A stretch of 64,000 nucleotides of DNA from Chitinophaga pinensis DSM 2588 (GTDB lineage: Bacteria; Bacteroidota; Bacteroidia; Chitinophagales; Chitinophagaceae): assembly GCF_000024005.1 (NCBI RefSeq), contig NC_013132.1, positions 5,140,001 through 5,204,000 on the forward strand, in the 5' to 3' direction. The translations under genes were made by a program, and so were the position numbers. The notes beneath the pieces were generated by a model that did not search any database, was not told where the DNA came from, and was given only the letters and a program-made list of their open reading frames with translations. Below, in pieces: positions 39,248 to 47,158 of this stretch. Position 1 is the stretch's first letter, and each line of letters begins with the position of its first letter.

Positions 39248-39275
39248 AAAAAGGAGGCCTCGGCCTCCTTTTTTT
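39248..39275. terminator. Bidirectional terminator at the right end of IS copy 1
   Basis: AAAAAGGAGGCC and GGCCTCCTTTTT form a perfect 12-bp stem with a 2-base loop. It lies upstream of the transposase and, read leftward, would stop transcripts arriving from outside before they reach the gene, a known way for IS elements to limit their own activation. Confidence 0.75.
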
Positions 39276-39310
39276 ATGACTTAATCCCATATTTTTACCG
39301 GACACTATAG

Positions 39311-39370
39311 ATTCTTAATTCTTAATTCTTAATTCTTAATTCTTAATTCTTAATTCTTAATTCTTAGTTC
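39311..39370. repeat. Continuation of the TTAATTC array
   Basis: ATTC plus seven perfect copies of TTAATTC and one variant TTAGTTC follow the right end of IS copy 1. The array overlaps the end of the leftward DUF779 gene and encodes its last residues and stop codon. Confidence 0.95.
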
Positions 39371-39712
39371 CGTCATCTCCTCCTCCGTAAACACCCGGGA
39401 ACGGGTATGAAACCTGACTCCCAATGGAATTTCCAGTGAAAAGCTACTACCACGTCCTCTGATGACGTCCAGAATCAGCTGTGTGTGTTTCCAGTAGTTA
39501 AACTGGTCCGCACTCATATAAAATTTACACCCGGCGATTTCGCCCAGGCATACATCCGATGCGCCTACTTTAAATTCCCCTTCCGGAAAGCACATCGGTT
39601 GAGATCCGTCACAACAGCCCCCACTCTGATGAAACATAAGGGGGCCATGCGTGTGACGGAGCTCATTGATCAAGGATATGGCTTCAGCTGTTGCTATGAT
39701 TCGAGCGGTCAT
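39350..39712 (-). CDS. DUF779 protein, partner of aldehyde dehydrogenase
   Basis: A 120-residue cytoplasmic protein of the DUF779 family. Seen: a cysteine-rich segment HQSGGCCDGSQPMC, then VCLGEIAGC and YMSADQFNYWKHTQLILDV, which are the family's conserved stretches. DUF779 genes are regularly found beside aldehyde dehydrogenases like the one encoded 191 bases upstream here; a metal or redox role is suspected. The ATG at 39712 is used; the frame upstream begins with TTG. The last residues (ELRIKN, stop) come from the heptamer repeat, so the natural end has been replaced. Confidence 0.9.
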   Translation of the reverse strand: MTARIIATAEAISLINELRHTHGPLMFHQSGGCCDGSQPMCFPEGEFKVGASDVCLGEIAGCKFYMSADQFNYWKHTQLILDVIRGRGSSFSLEIPLGVRFHTRSRVFTEEEMTELRIKN

Positions 39713-39717
39713 GAAAT

Positions 39718-39890
39718 TCAATTAGGAATTAGGAATGAAGAATTAGAAATTAGGAACAAAATGTCGGGAATCAGGATTCAGGACTTACGAGTCAAGATTC
39801 AGCATTATTTTTTAAGCATAATAGAAGCCTTCATCTCTGATCTTCGCCGCATTGACATTCCTAATTCCTAATTCTCTAATTCCTAATTAG
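39718..39890. repeat. Degenerate heptamer inverted element between DUF779 and the dehydrogenase
   Basis: The left arm (39718-39756) has GAATTAG-type units and the right arm (39856-39890) has CTAATTC-type units, in opposite orientation. Between them lie about 100 bases that include GATCTTCGCCGCATTGACATTC, a diverged form of the core seen at 37672 and 43984. It fills most of the gap between the two genes, and looks like an older copy of the same repeat family. Confidence 0.85.
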
Positions 39891-39903
39891 CTGATTTCGA
39901 TTA

Positions 39904-41433
39904 TTAAAAGAAACCTAATTTCTGTTTACCATAAGAAATCAGCATGTTTTTGGTCTGACGATAGTGATTCAGCATCATCTTATGCGTTTCTCTGCCAAAA
40001 CCTGATTTCTTATATCCACCGAAAGGCGCATGTGCAGGGTAAGCATGATAGCAGTTTACCCATACTCTACCGGCATTGATCGCGCGGGGTACCTGGTATA
40101 GTTCATGCGCATCCCTGGTCCATACACCAGCGCCTAAGCCATACAGGGTGTCGTTGGCGATGGCGATGGCTTCTTCTGTTGTTTTAAACGTCGTCACGCA
40201 GGCTACCGGACCGAATATTTCTTCCTGGAATACCCTCATTTTGTTGTTTCCCTTTAGCAGGGTCGGCTGCACATAATAGCCATTTTCAAGACCGCTGTTC
40301 TGACGGAAAGCTTCACCACCTGTGAGCACTTCTGCACCTTCCTGTTTACCGATATCCAGGTAACTGAGGATCTTCTGGTACTGGTCTTCGGAAGCCTGTG
40401 CACCCATCATCACGTTTGCATCCAGCGGATTACCCATTTTAATGGCTTTTGTACGCTGGATCACGCGGTCCATGAAACGGTCGTAGATATGTTCATGTAC
40501 AAGTATACGGCTGGGACAGGTACATACCTCACCCTGGTTGAGGGCAAATAATACGGCGCCTTCCACTGCTTTATCAAAAAAGTCGTCGTCTGCGTCAGCT
40601 ACGCTTTCGAAGAAAATGTTCGGACTTTTGCCACCCAGTTCCATAGTTACCGGGATCAGGTTTTCTGATGCGTACTGCATGATCAGTCTACCGGTGGTAG
40701 TTTCGCCTGTAAATGCCACTTTCTGCACTTTTGGCGAAGAAGCCAGCGGTTTACCTGCTTCCACTCCAAAACCGGTGACGATATTCAATACGCCTTTTGG
40801 CAGTACCTGACCAATCAGTTCCATCAGTACCATAATACTGGTCGGCGTCTGTTCAGCAGGTTTTACTACCACGCAACAACCGGCAGCCAGTGCGGGCGCT
40901 ATTTTCCAGGTAGCCATCAGGAGGGGAAAGTTCCAGGGGATGATTTGTCCGACAACACCGATCGGCTCGTGCAGATTAATGCTTACAGTAGTTTCATCGT
41001 GTTCGCTGATGGTGCCTTCTTCGCTGCGGATTACACCTGCAAAATAGCGGAAGTGGTCAACTACCAGCGGCAGATCCGCCGCTTTGGTTTCCCTGATCGG
41101 TTTACCGTTATCTATTGTCTCCACAACTGCCAGGTAATCCAGGTTGTCTTCCACGATCTGTGCGATCTTGAGCAGTAAATTACTGCGGTAGGAAGCAGCT
41201 GTTTTACCCCATGATGTAAAAGCAGCATGTGCTGCATCGATGGCTTTGTCAATATCCGCAGCATTCCCCCTCGCAGCCTGTGTAAATACTTTACCATCAA
41301 TCGGGGAAATGTTATCGAAATATTCACCGCTGGATGGTGGCGCCCATTCACCGTTTATAAAGTGATCATATCTGGGTTTGAATTCAGGACGTGCCGCCAG
41401 GGTTGAAGGGGCAGCAGATGATGCAATGCTCAT
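39904..41433 (-). CDS. NAD-dependent aldehyde dehydrogenase
   Basis: A 509-residue aldehyde dehydrogenase. The ATG at 41433 ([10 protein letters not shown]) is preferred to an upstream frame start. The cofactor region has [17 protein letters not shown] and FTGETTTGR; the catalytic residues are Glu265 in MELGGKSP and Cys304 in GEVCTCPSR; the ending [14 protein letters not shown] is typical. It resembles the AldB/ExaC-type enzymes that oxidise acetaldehyde and other short aldehydes to acids. It is followed by DUF779, and an AraC regulator diverges from it, so the three form a small aldehyde-oxidation module. Confidence 0.95.
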   Translation of the reverse strand: MSIASSAAPSTLAARPEFKPRYDHFINGEWAPPSSGEYFDNISPIDGKVFTQAARGNAADIDKAIDAAHAAFTSWGKTAASYRSNLLLKIAQIVEDNLDYLAVVETIDNGKPIRETKAADLPLVVDHFRYFAGVIRSEEGTISEHDETTVSINLHEPIGVVGQIIPWNFPLLMATWKIAPALAAGCCVVVKPAEQTPTSIMVLMELIGQVLPKGVLNIVTGFGVEAGKPLASSPKVQKVAFTGETTTGRLIMQYASENLIPVTMELGGKSPNIFFESVADADDDFFDKAVEGAVLFALNQGEVCTCPSRILVHEHIYDRFMDRVIQRTKAIKMGNPLDANVMMGAQASEDQYQKILSYLDIGKQEGAEVLTGGEAFRQNSGLENGYYVQPTLLKGNNKMRVFQEEIFGPVACVTTFKTTEEAIAIANDTLYGLGAGVWTRDAHELYQVPRAINAGRVWVNCYHAYPAHAPFGGYKKSGFGRETHKMMLNHYRQTKNMLISYGKQKLGFF

Positions 41434-41533
41434 AGTAGTGGAATTTGGTTTAACATGAAATAATACTGCTAAGATCATGAACTAAGCAGAAGACACGGAT
41501 ATTTTCGTACTTATTTATAGCACGATCGTACCT

Positions 41534-41541
41534 TAATTTTG
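41534..41541 (+). promoter_or_regulatory. -7 element for the AraC gene
   Basis: TAATTTTG fits TAnnTTTG and lies 49 bases before the ATG at 41591. No convincing -33 element is visible. The same octamer followed by GAG stands before the propeller kinase gene at 47833. Confidence 0.45.
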
Positions 41542-41590
41542 AGAAGGCGGAAAATTTGGTTAACTTGTTAATAGTAAACACATTACTCTT

Positions 41591-42520
41591 ATGCAGATAA
41601 AAAATTATTTGCAGAAAATTGACCTTGCCGTTCCACGTGAGTTACAGACCTTAGTCGAAAACAGACGCGTGTTCAATCTGCGCAATTGTGAACTGAATAT
41701 TTTTGAAAGTTATGAGCAGGCGTATCACGTACCACTCACTTTCAACGACCTGGTCATCACCAGCATGATTAGGGGCAAAAAGGTGATGCATCTCTCCGAT
41801 AAACCTTCTTTTGATTACCTCCCGGGCGAAACTGTGATTGTGCCTCCGCAGGAAACCATGATCATTGATTTTCCGGAAGCCACCGCCGAGAATCCGACAC
41901 AGTGTATTGCGCTCGCCATCGATGACGTTTACATCCGCGAAACGGTGGATTATCTCAATAATTACTATAACAGCGGAGAAGGCCGGCAGAACTGGCAGCT
42001 ATCCTTCCACCAGTACCATTTTGAGAATAATCATGAAATTACAGAACTCATCAATAAACTGATCCGTATCTGTACCAGTCAGGATAAATCCAAGAATATC
42101 TATGCAGATCTGCAACTGAAAGAACTGCTGATCCGGCTCCTGCAAAGTCAGCAGCTGGGACAGGCCGTAGAAAGCAGTGTAGCGGATAATAACGGCAATC
42201 GCCTGAATTTTGTGCTACACTATATCCGGGAACACCTGACAGAAAAGATTGCGGTAGATGCTCTGAGCAGAAAGGCGTATCTGAGCAGGAATCTGTTCTT
42301 TAAATGGTTCAGGGAGCAGTTTGGGATCACGCCAGTGGAATATGTCAACAAAGAGAGAATCAAACTGGCGAAAGAGTTATTGGCAAAGCCGCAAAGCTCC
42401 ATTTACGATGTAAGTAAGCTATGCGGCTTTACCGATGTAAATTATTTTATCCGGGTATTCCGGAAGATAGAAGGTACTACGCCTAAAGTCTATCAGTGTC
42501 AATTAGGAATTAGGAATTAA
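41591..42520 (+). CDS. AraC family regulator of the aldehyde module
   Basis: A 309-residue regulator. The N-terminal part (about 1-190) matches the AraC-type cupin/AraC_N ligand domain: SYEQAYHVPLTFNDLVITSMIRGKK, then PGETVIVPPQE. The C-terminal double helix-turn-helix has IAVDALSRKAYLSRNLFFKWFREQFGITPVEYV and DVSKLCGFTDVNYFIRVFRK. It diverges from the aldehyde dehydrogenase gene by 157 bases and probably activates it when aldehyde or alcohol is present. The C-terminal residues LGIRN and the stop are encoded by heptamer repeats, so the gene's original end has been altered. Confidence 0.9.
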   Translation: MQIKNYLQKIDLAVPRELQTLVENRRVFNLRNCELNIFESYEQAYHVPLTFNDLVITSMIRGKKVMHLSDKPSFDYLPGETVIVPPQETMIIDFPEATAENPTQCIALAIDDVYIRETVDYLNNYYNSGEGRQNWQLSFHQYHFENNHEITELINKLIRICTSQDKSKNIYADLQLKELLIRLLQSQQLGQAVESSVADNNGNRLNFVLHYIREHLTEKIAVDALSRKAYLSRNLFFKWFREQFGITPVEYVNKERIKLAKELLAKPQSSIYDVSKLCGFTDVNYFIRVFRKIEGTTPKVYQCQLGIRN

Positions 42521-42524
42521 GAAT
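42500..42524. repeat. GAATTAG/GAATTAA heptamers at the end of the AraC gene
   Basis: About three units (AATTAGGAATTAGGAATTAA and GAAT) overlap the AraC stop codon and run into the left end of IS copy 2. They are continued beyond the IS at 43964. Confidence 0.9.
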
Positions 42525-42587
42525 CTATAGTGTCCGGTTAAAATTGGGATTACCCCTTTATTCCTTTCAAACTCAATATAGATGGGA

Positions 42588-42629
42588 GGGGCTTACTGCT
42601 ATTATAAAAGTAAGCCCCCCTTTTTTTTT
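42588..42629 (+). terminator. Terminator in the left end of IS copy 2
   Basis: A perfect 10-bp stem, GGGGCTTACT/AGTAAGCCCC, is followed by a run of nine T. It would stop rightward transcription from the AraC gene from entering the element. Confidence 0.75.
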
Positions 42630-43866
42630 AAAAGGAGAATAATTTCAATTGCAGGTTTATCTGATCTGGCCCCTTATTATGCTGTAAAAGTGCATACTCG
42701 GGTTCTGCCAGAAAATTCATTAGGTGGATATAAGTGTAAAGATGTAACCTTAGAAAGCCAGTTAGGTTACTAAAAGACCATTTTTTACTCCCTTTCTCTG
42801 TCAGCTTGTCTTTTACGATCTTTGTCAGTAAATCCTTTATTAGCGTGCACCAGAGCTGTATACTTATAGCATTCTTGTTTTCACCTAAAAAATTGTTTAA
42901 TTGAGAGTTCTGCTTAATTCTTTTAAAAAGCATTTCGATTGCCCATCGCTTTTGATACAATTTCCTGATCGTTGTCGGCGTATAAGTAAAATTGTTTGTT
43001 AACAGATGTATTTTCTTTTTTGTATTTCTATCGTAAATGCTGATTACACGCGCCGTCTGTACAGGAGTTTTCTCCTCTGTTAGAGGGTTACCTAGTTGAA
43101 TAACCCAATCTTTTAGGATACCTTTTCTTTTATGGAGTATTTTTAATCTGTTTCGTGTCAATAATTTTATTTTCATACTCTTGGTTACACGAGTTACCCA
43201 CGTGATCTCTTTTTCAGTCCATTCCTTCATGAGTTTATAGTTCACATAAGCTCTATCCATGGCTATTATAGAACCTGGCAAGAGCTCTAACTGTGGCATA
43301 ATGATTCTATCATTTTTGGCAGCTTCCGTCAGAATAGTAAAGCTTGGTAGTTCTGTTTTGGCCGTCATCAATACGTGCGCCTTTATTCCTCCCTTCTTTC
43401 TGCCGTCCATTCTAATTACACCTGCCCCCTTCATTACATTAGAAAATAGGCTGACCGTCGTCGAGTCCACTATGAATAACCGGTCAACCAACGATTTTCT
43501 CTTTCGGCTGTCCGGGGAAAACGCTTGATAATGATGGTTATATAGACGATGATAGAGCTTTTCAAAAAACGCCACCGGACGCGTCCTGTTAGCATCGGAA
43601 ATAGTGCTTCGACGCGGGGTATGTTTAATGCCCAAATGGTGAAGCCGATGCTGGTTGGCTAACAATCCTGTATGAAGCTCTCGTAATGAAGTACACTGAT
43701 GAAAACTACTAAATAGCATTGTTACCAAATGGTCAAAAGCCTTAAAATGCTTATAATAGTAATCTGCGTTTGTCTCTCTACAGACTTTATCTATCAACGT
43801 GGTTGGTATAAAAGAAAGTAGTTGATTAAAAATCGGCTGTCCGGAAAAAAATTTACTTTTGCTCAT
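42628..43866 (-). CDS. IS4-family transposase, copy 2
   Basis: A 412-residue transposase identical to copy 1 except one residue (Thr for Ser in EEKTPV). All DDE and Y-R-E-K motifs are intact, and no frameshift or stop is present, so the protein should be functional. Confidence 0.95.
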   Translation of the reverse strand: MSKSKFFSGQPIFNQLLSFIPTTLIDKVCRETNADYYYKHFKAFDHLVTMLFSSFHQCTSLRELHTGLLANQHRLHHLGIKHTPRRSTISDANRTRPVAFFEKLYHRLYNHHYQAFSPDSRKRKSLVDRLFIVDSTTVSLFSNVMKGAGVIRMDGRKKGGIKAHVLMTAKTELPSFTILTEAAKNDRIIMPQLELLPGSIIAMDRAYVNYKLMKEWTEKEITWVTRVTKSMKIKLLTRNRLKILHKRKGILKDWVIQLGNPLTEEKTPVQTARVISIYDRNTKKKIHLLTNNFTYTPTTIRKLYQKRWAIEMLFKRIKQNSQLNNFLGENKNAISIQLWCTLIKDLLTKIVKDKLTEKGSKKWSFSNLTGFLRLHLYTYIHLMNFLAEPEYALLQHNKGPDQINLQLKLFSF

Positions 43867-43900
43867 AAGTAAGTTCTAGTGTGGTAACTTAAACTTACTG

Positions 43901-43928
43901 AAAAAGGAGACCTCGGCCTCCTTTTTTT
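43901..43928. terminator. Terminator at the right end of IS copy 2
   Basis: The same hairpin as in copy 1 but with one mismatch in the stem (GGAGACC against GGCCTCC), so it should be weaker. It lies upstream of the transposase gene. Confidence 0.65.
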
Positions 43929-43963
43929 ATGACTTAATCCCATATTTTTACCGGACACTATAG

Positions 43964-44067
43964 AATTAAGAATTAAGAATTACCGCGAAGATCTCCGCTG
44001 CATTTCAATTCTTAATTCTTAATTCTTAATTCCTAATTCCTAATTCCTAATTCCTAATTCCTAATTT
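43964..44067. repeat. Heptamer inverted array beside the M1 peptidase
   Basis: AATTAAGAATTAAGAATT is followed by the core CGCGAAGATCTCCGCTGCAT (the exact reverse complement of the core at 37674). Then come about nine copies of TTAATTC and CTAATTC up to 44067, four bases before the stop codon of the M1 peptidase gene. With the element at 37638 it forms a pair in opposite orientation. Confidence 0.95.
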
Positions 44068-44071
44068 TTCT

Positions 44072-45950
44072 TTATTTCTTCCATTCATTATCAGCTGGCG
44101 TGTAATCCATATAGATGATTCCATCCAGTTTTACCGCACTCACTGATTTATTAACCTGTACATTGACGGTAATACGTTTGCCGCCGTTTTTCCAAACAGC
44201 AGGTGTCTGGTGTACTGTTTTGCTGCTACCATCCTCAAAGGTCACCACAACATCAAACGGAATCGCGAATCCGCCGTTATTCATTATCGTCAGTTCTGCA
44301 TTGTCTTTCTTCGTCTTTACATCTGTCAATTGCAGGTCAATATAATTATTGCTGAAGAACCAGTTGTTCCAGAACCAGTTCAGATCCTGACCGGAAGCGG
44401 TATTAATGGAATTGAAGAAATCCCATGGCATCGGATGTTTACCATTCCAGTTGTTCATATATGCGTGCAGGGATTTACGGAATGCCTGATCGCCCAGCAG
44501 GTCTTTCAGTGCCAGATAAGCAAGGGAAGGCTTGCCATAGGCGTTATTACCATAACCGACACCGCTTAACTGGTGAGACTGCGAAATGATCGGCTGATCT
44601 TCTTCTGCGGATGCATCATTGATGTAAGATCTTACCCGGAATAACTGGTAGAATTTATCCGCCGCTGCTTTTCCTTTTTCGGCAATACCAATCAGGTATT
44701 CGAAAGTGGTTGCCCAACCTTCATCCATGAAGGCATAACGGCTTTCGTTAATACCCATATAAAAAGGGAAATACGTATGCGCGATTTCGTGATCCTGTAC
44801 CAGTTGCGCAAAACCTAACTGTTTGCCTACAGTCGCATCATTGACCATCATCGGGTATTCCATATCCGCAAAACCCTGGAAAGCGGTCATTGTCGGGAAA
44901 GGGTATGGTATACCTGGCCAGTTACGGGAGAACCAATCCAGGGCATAGCGGGAAAAATCCACAGAATGATGAAAGTCTTCGGCAGCATCATCGTAGGCGG
45001 CCTGAACGCTGGTACGTCTGCCGGTACTGCTGTCTACCACTACGCTGGATGCATCCCAGACATAATGATTGCTGGTACCAAACGTAACGTCAGCGATGTG
45101 AGCCGCCGTGAATTTCCAGGTGTTCCAGTCTTTCTGCTGTGTTACCTTGCCACTGCTCATTTCCTCTTTGCTGGCGATATGCATCAGCTGGTCAGCCGTA
45201 TAAGAGTCTTTCAATCTTTTAGCAATCTCCGGCTGTAATACATCGGCAGCATTTCTGCAAAACGCCTGTTCCCCACACTACATAGTTTTTGGGCACAGTT
45301 ACAGCCACATTATAGTCATTAAAATCGCTGTAGAACTCTACCCTGTCCATGTGTTCGATCAGATCCCAGCCATTGTAATCGTCATATACGGAGACACGTG
45401 GATAGGCATAGGCGAGGAAGAAAGTAGTACTGTCTATTTTACCTTCCCTTCCACTCTGTTGAGAAAGAGTATAATGCCAGCTGACATGCAGGTCCAGACT
45501 GTCTTTAGCATTCAACGCCGCAGGCAGTTTTACATTACCTACCGTGGCGATATCGTTGTCAAAAGGCACATTGGCGCCGTTAACCAGAAAAGTATCGATA
45601 ATGACGCCTTCTTCTGTCAGGAAGTCTCTCCCCACATAACCGGAGCGGGGTGCGTTTACTTTATGCAGATTACAGATCAGGCGGATCACCAGACTGCGCA
45701 GTGTATCAGGACTGTTATTGATATAGCGGATATTCTCCTGGCCATATACCACGCCGGAAGGAGCATTGACCTTTAACTGTATATCATAACGGCCTTTATT
45801 CTGCCAGTAACGTTCCCCGGGTTGTCCGTTCTTCGATCTGGTCTTATTGGCATAGGCCTTTTTAATGTTGCGGGGTACATACAGCTCCTGGGCTGAAGCC
45901 ATGCCGGCATAACCGAGCATCAGCATCAGGGCGATCAGCATTCTGGTCAT
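44072..45950 (-). pseudogene. M1 family metallopeptidase, split by a 1-bp frameshift
   Basis: Two frames that together make one protein of about 625 residues. The first (45950 to 45219) has a signal peptide (MLMLGYAGMASAQ) and the M1 N-terminal domain, ending VVWGTGVLQ followed by unrelated residues. The second (open to 44072) has the catalytic part: DMEYPMMVND in place of the usual GxMEN, and HEIAH followed by 18 residues and Glu, the zinc site of M1 aminopeptidases. An extra A in the leftward strand at 45252-45254 (CAGAAATGC; CAGAATGC would keep the frame) breaks the gene. Either a real mutation or a sequencing error in a short run; the rest is undamaged. A TATATTTG promoter element precedes it. 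Confidence 0.85.
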
Positions 45951-45971
45951 AAGTAGTATTTAGATATCCTG

Positions 45972-46006
45972 CAAATATACATACCCCTCAGAATAGTAGG
46001 TTGAAA
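45972..46006 (-). promoter_or_regulatory. Promoter of the M1 peptidase gene
   Basis: On the leftward strand TATATTTG (45979-45972) fits the -7 consensus, and TTTC (46006-46003) lies 23 bases upstream in the -33 position. Transcription would start about 15 bases before the ATG at 45950. Confidence 0.5.
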
Positions 46007-46048
46007 CAGGCATAATGATTGTACCACTCATCATAAAAACAGGCACAT

Positions 46049-46267
46049 ATGAATACTTTCACCATTGATCACAATAACGGCCCATTGACGATAGAACAAG
46101 CCGATAAGCATCGTTTTAAGGTAGCTTTTCCTGACAAGACCCTGGTACTTTTCCTGAAGCAGGATAATGAAGGCGCTAACCACTGGTTTGAAGACGGAAC
46201 GGATAATGAAACACCTGAAACCAAGGAAATAGGGATGGCGATAGATAATTATCTGGCGAAACAGTGA
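46049..46267 (+). CDS. Small hypothetical protein
   Basis: A 72-residue acidic soluble protein, MNTFTIDHNNGPLTIEQAD to IGMAIDNYLAKQ. The two predicted strands and a C-terminal helix suggest a small alpha/beta fold. I do not recognise a family; similar short proteins occur in Bacteroidota. It has its own ATG 80 bases before the peroxiredoxin gene and may be transcribed separately because that gene has its own promoter element. Confidence 0.6.
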   Translation: MNTFTIDHNNGPLTIEQADKHRFKVAFPDKTLVLFLKQDNEGANHWFEDGTDNETPETKEIGMAIDNYLAKQ

Positions 46268-46283
46268 TTTTAACTTAGGTTAA

Positions 46284-46313
46284 ATTGTTTCTGCTTTGCT
46301 GCTGGTAGTTTTG
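46284..46313 (+). promoter_or_regulatory. Promoter of the peroxiredoxin gene
   Basis: ATTG at 46284-46287 and TAGTTTTG at 46306-46313 are spaced by 18 bases, close to the Bacteroidota -33/-7 arrangement. Transcription would start near 46320, 28 bases before the ATG at 46348. This is the best-spaced promoter in the window. Confidence 0.6.
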
Positions 46314-46347
46314 CTGTATCAATTACAAACACAATAAAACCACAGCA

Positions 46348-46812
46348 ATGGCAACGACTCAAACATTAAGTACCGGCGATCGTATTCCTGATTTCAGTTT
46401 ACAGGACGAGAACGGCCAGCTATTTAATATTCGCGACTACGTCGGCAAGAAAAAGCTCGTTATCTATTTCTACCCGAAAGATGAAAGCGCTGTCTGCACA
46501 AAAGAAGCCTGCTCATTCCGGGATAGTTATGCCGATTTTACAGATGCCGGCGCTATCGTGATCGGTATTAACGCCGGTAGCGTGGAAAGCCACCGTTCCT
46601 TTAAGGAGCATCACCGATTACCATTTACGCTGCTGAGCGATCCGGGCAATAAGCTGCTGAAACAATTCGGTGTCAAAAATGTACTGTTCCTGACGGGTAG
46701 AGAAACATTCCTCGTAGGACTGGACGGAAAGATTGAAGCCAGTTTCAGAGGCTTTCTGAAAGGAGATGCACATGCAGAAAAAATGCTGGCGATGTTGCGT
46801 GTTAATGTTTAG
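46348..46812 (+). CDS. bcp: Peroxiredoxin of the Bcp/PrxQ type
   Basis: A 154-residue thiol peroxidase. The N-terminal AhpC/TSA fold has GDRIPDFSLQDENGQ and VIYFYPKDESAVCTKEACSFRD, with the peroxidatic Cys50 and the resolving Cys55 five residues later, the PrxQ arrangement. It reduces hydroperoxides in the cytoplasm with electrons from thioredoxin. Length is typical. A heptamer array lies 50 bases after the stop. Confidence 0.95.
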   Translation: MATTQTLSTGDRIPDFSLQDENGQLFNIRDYVGKKKLVIYFYPKDESAVCTKEACSFRDSYADFTDAGAIVIGINAGSVESHRSFKEHHRLPFTLLSDPGNKLLKQFGVKNVLFLTGRETFLVGLDGKIEASFRGFLKGDAHAEKMLAMLRVNV

Positions 46813-46862
46813 TTTATTACATATTGCCTGTATAGGGTTCATGCCCTGTACAGGCATTTTTT

Positions 46863-46895
46863 CAATTAGGAATTAAGAATTAAGAATTAGGAATG
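46863..46895. repeat. Single-arm heptamer array
   Basis: Four units (AATTAGGAATTAAGAATTAAGAATTAGGAAT) stand after the peroxiredoxin gene. There is no complementary arm within the following 150 bases, so this is a half element or a decayed copy. Confidence 0.85.
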
Positions 46896-47045
46896 GATGA
46901 ATAGTGTGTCCAGATGTACCAATACTTTTTATATATGATTTTCTCAAGAGGTAATACAGCAGCACGCTTTAGAAATTTCTGAAATGGTTAATGAATGGTG
47001 TTCCGGTATTATTATAAGGAAGGCTATATAGTACTTAGATAATGG

Positions 47046-47094
47046 TTATCTTACATTAGTGTTGCGTTGAAAACGCAGCACTAATGTAAGATAA
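47046..47094. repeat. 49-base near-perfect hairpin
   Basis: The arms TTATCTTACATTAGTG and TGCGTT pair with AACGCA and CACTAATGTAAGATAA around a GAA loop, with one T-G pair between the two stem parts. The stem is 23 pairs long. Further small palindromes lie on both sides (AGATAATGGTTATCT and ATAGTCTGACTAT). It lies between the convergent ends of the peroxiredoxin and 2H phosphoesterase genes. There is no U-run, so it is not a standard terminator. Confidence 0.85.
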
Positions 47095-47158
47095 GTATAG
47101 TCTGACTATCTTCAGGAGACAGTAAAAGAAGTAGCGTAATTTACTAAATTAAGTAATG

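Larger units (their letters stand above)
37871..39310 (-). mobile_element. IS4-family insertion sequence, copy 1 (1440 bp)
   Basis: The ends CTATAGTGTCCGGT and its complement define an imperfect inverted repeat of about 26 bases enclosing one leftward transposase gene. A 3-base ATT duplication flanks it: the interrupted heptamer reads TTA-ATT-[IS]-ATT-C. The element sits within the TTAATTC array and splits it into 24 full copies, the target copy, and seven more on the right. It is nearly identical to the copy at 42525, differing at only a handful of positions, so both insertions are recent. Confidence 0.93.
42525..43963 (-). mobile_element. IS4-family insertion sequence, copy 2 (1439 bp)
   Basis: It has the same ends as copy 1 (CTATAGTGTCCGG and complement) and the same orientation. 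A 3-base AAT duplication flanks it (G-AAT-[IS]-AAT-TAAG), again within a heptamer. Each copy thus has its own target duplication, which speaks for two separate insertions, not a composite transposon. Confidence 0.93.

Noticed and set aside
37871..43963. Composite transposon carrying the aldehyde dehydrogenase module
   Set aside because: Each IS copy has its own 3-base duplication, and the outer flanks do not match each other; two separate insertions explain this better.
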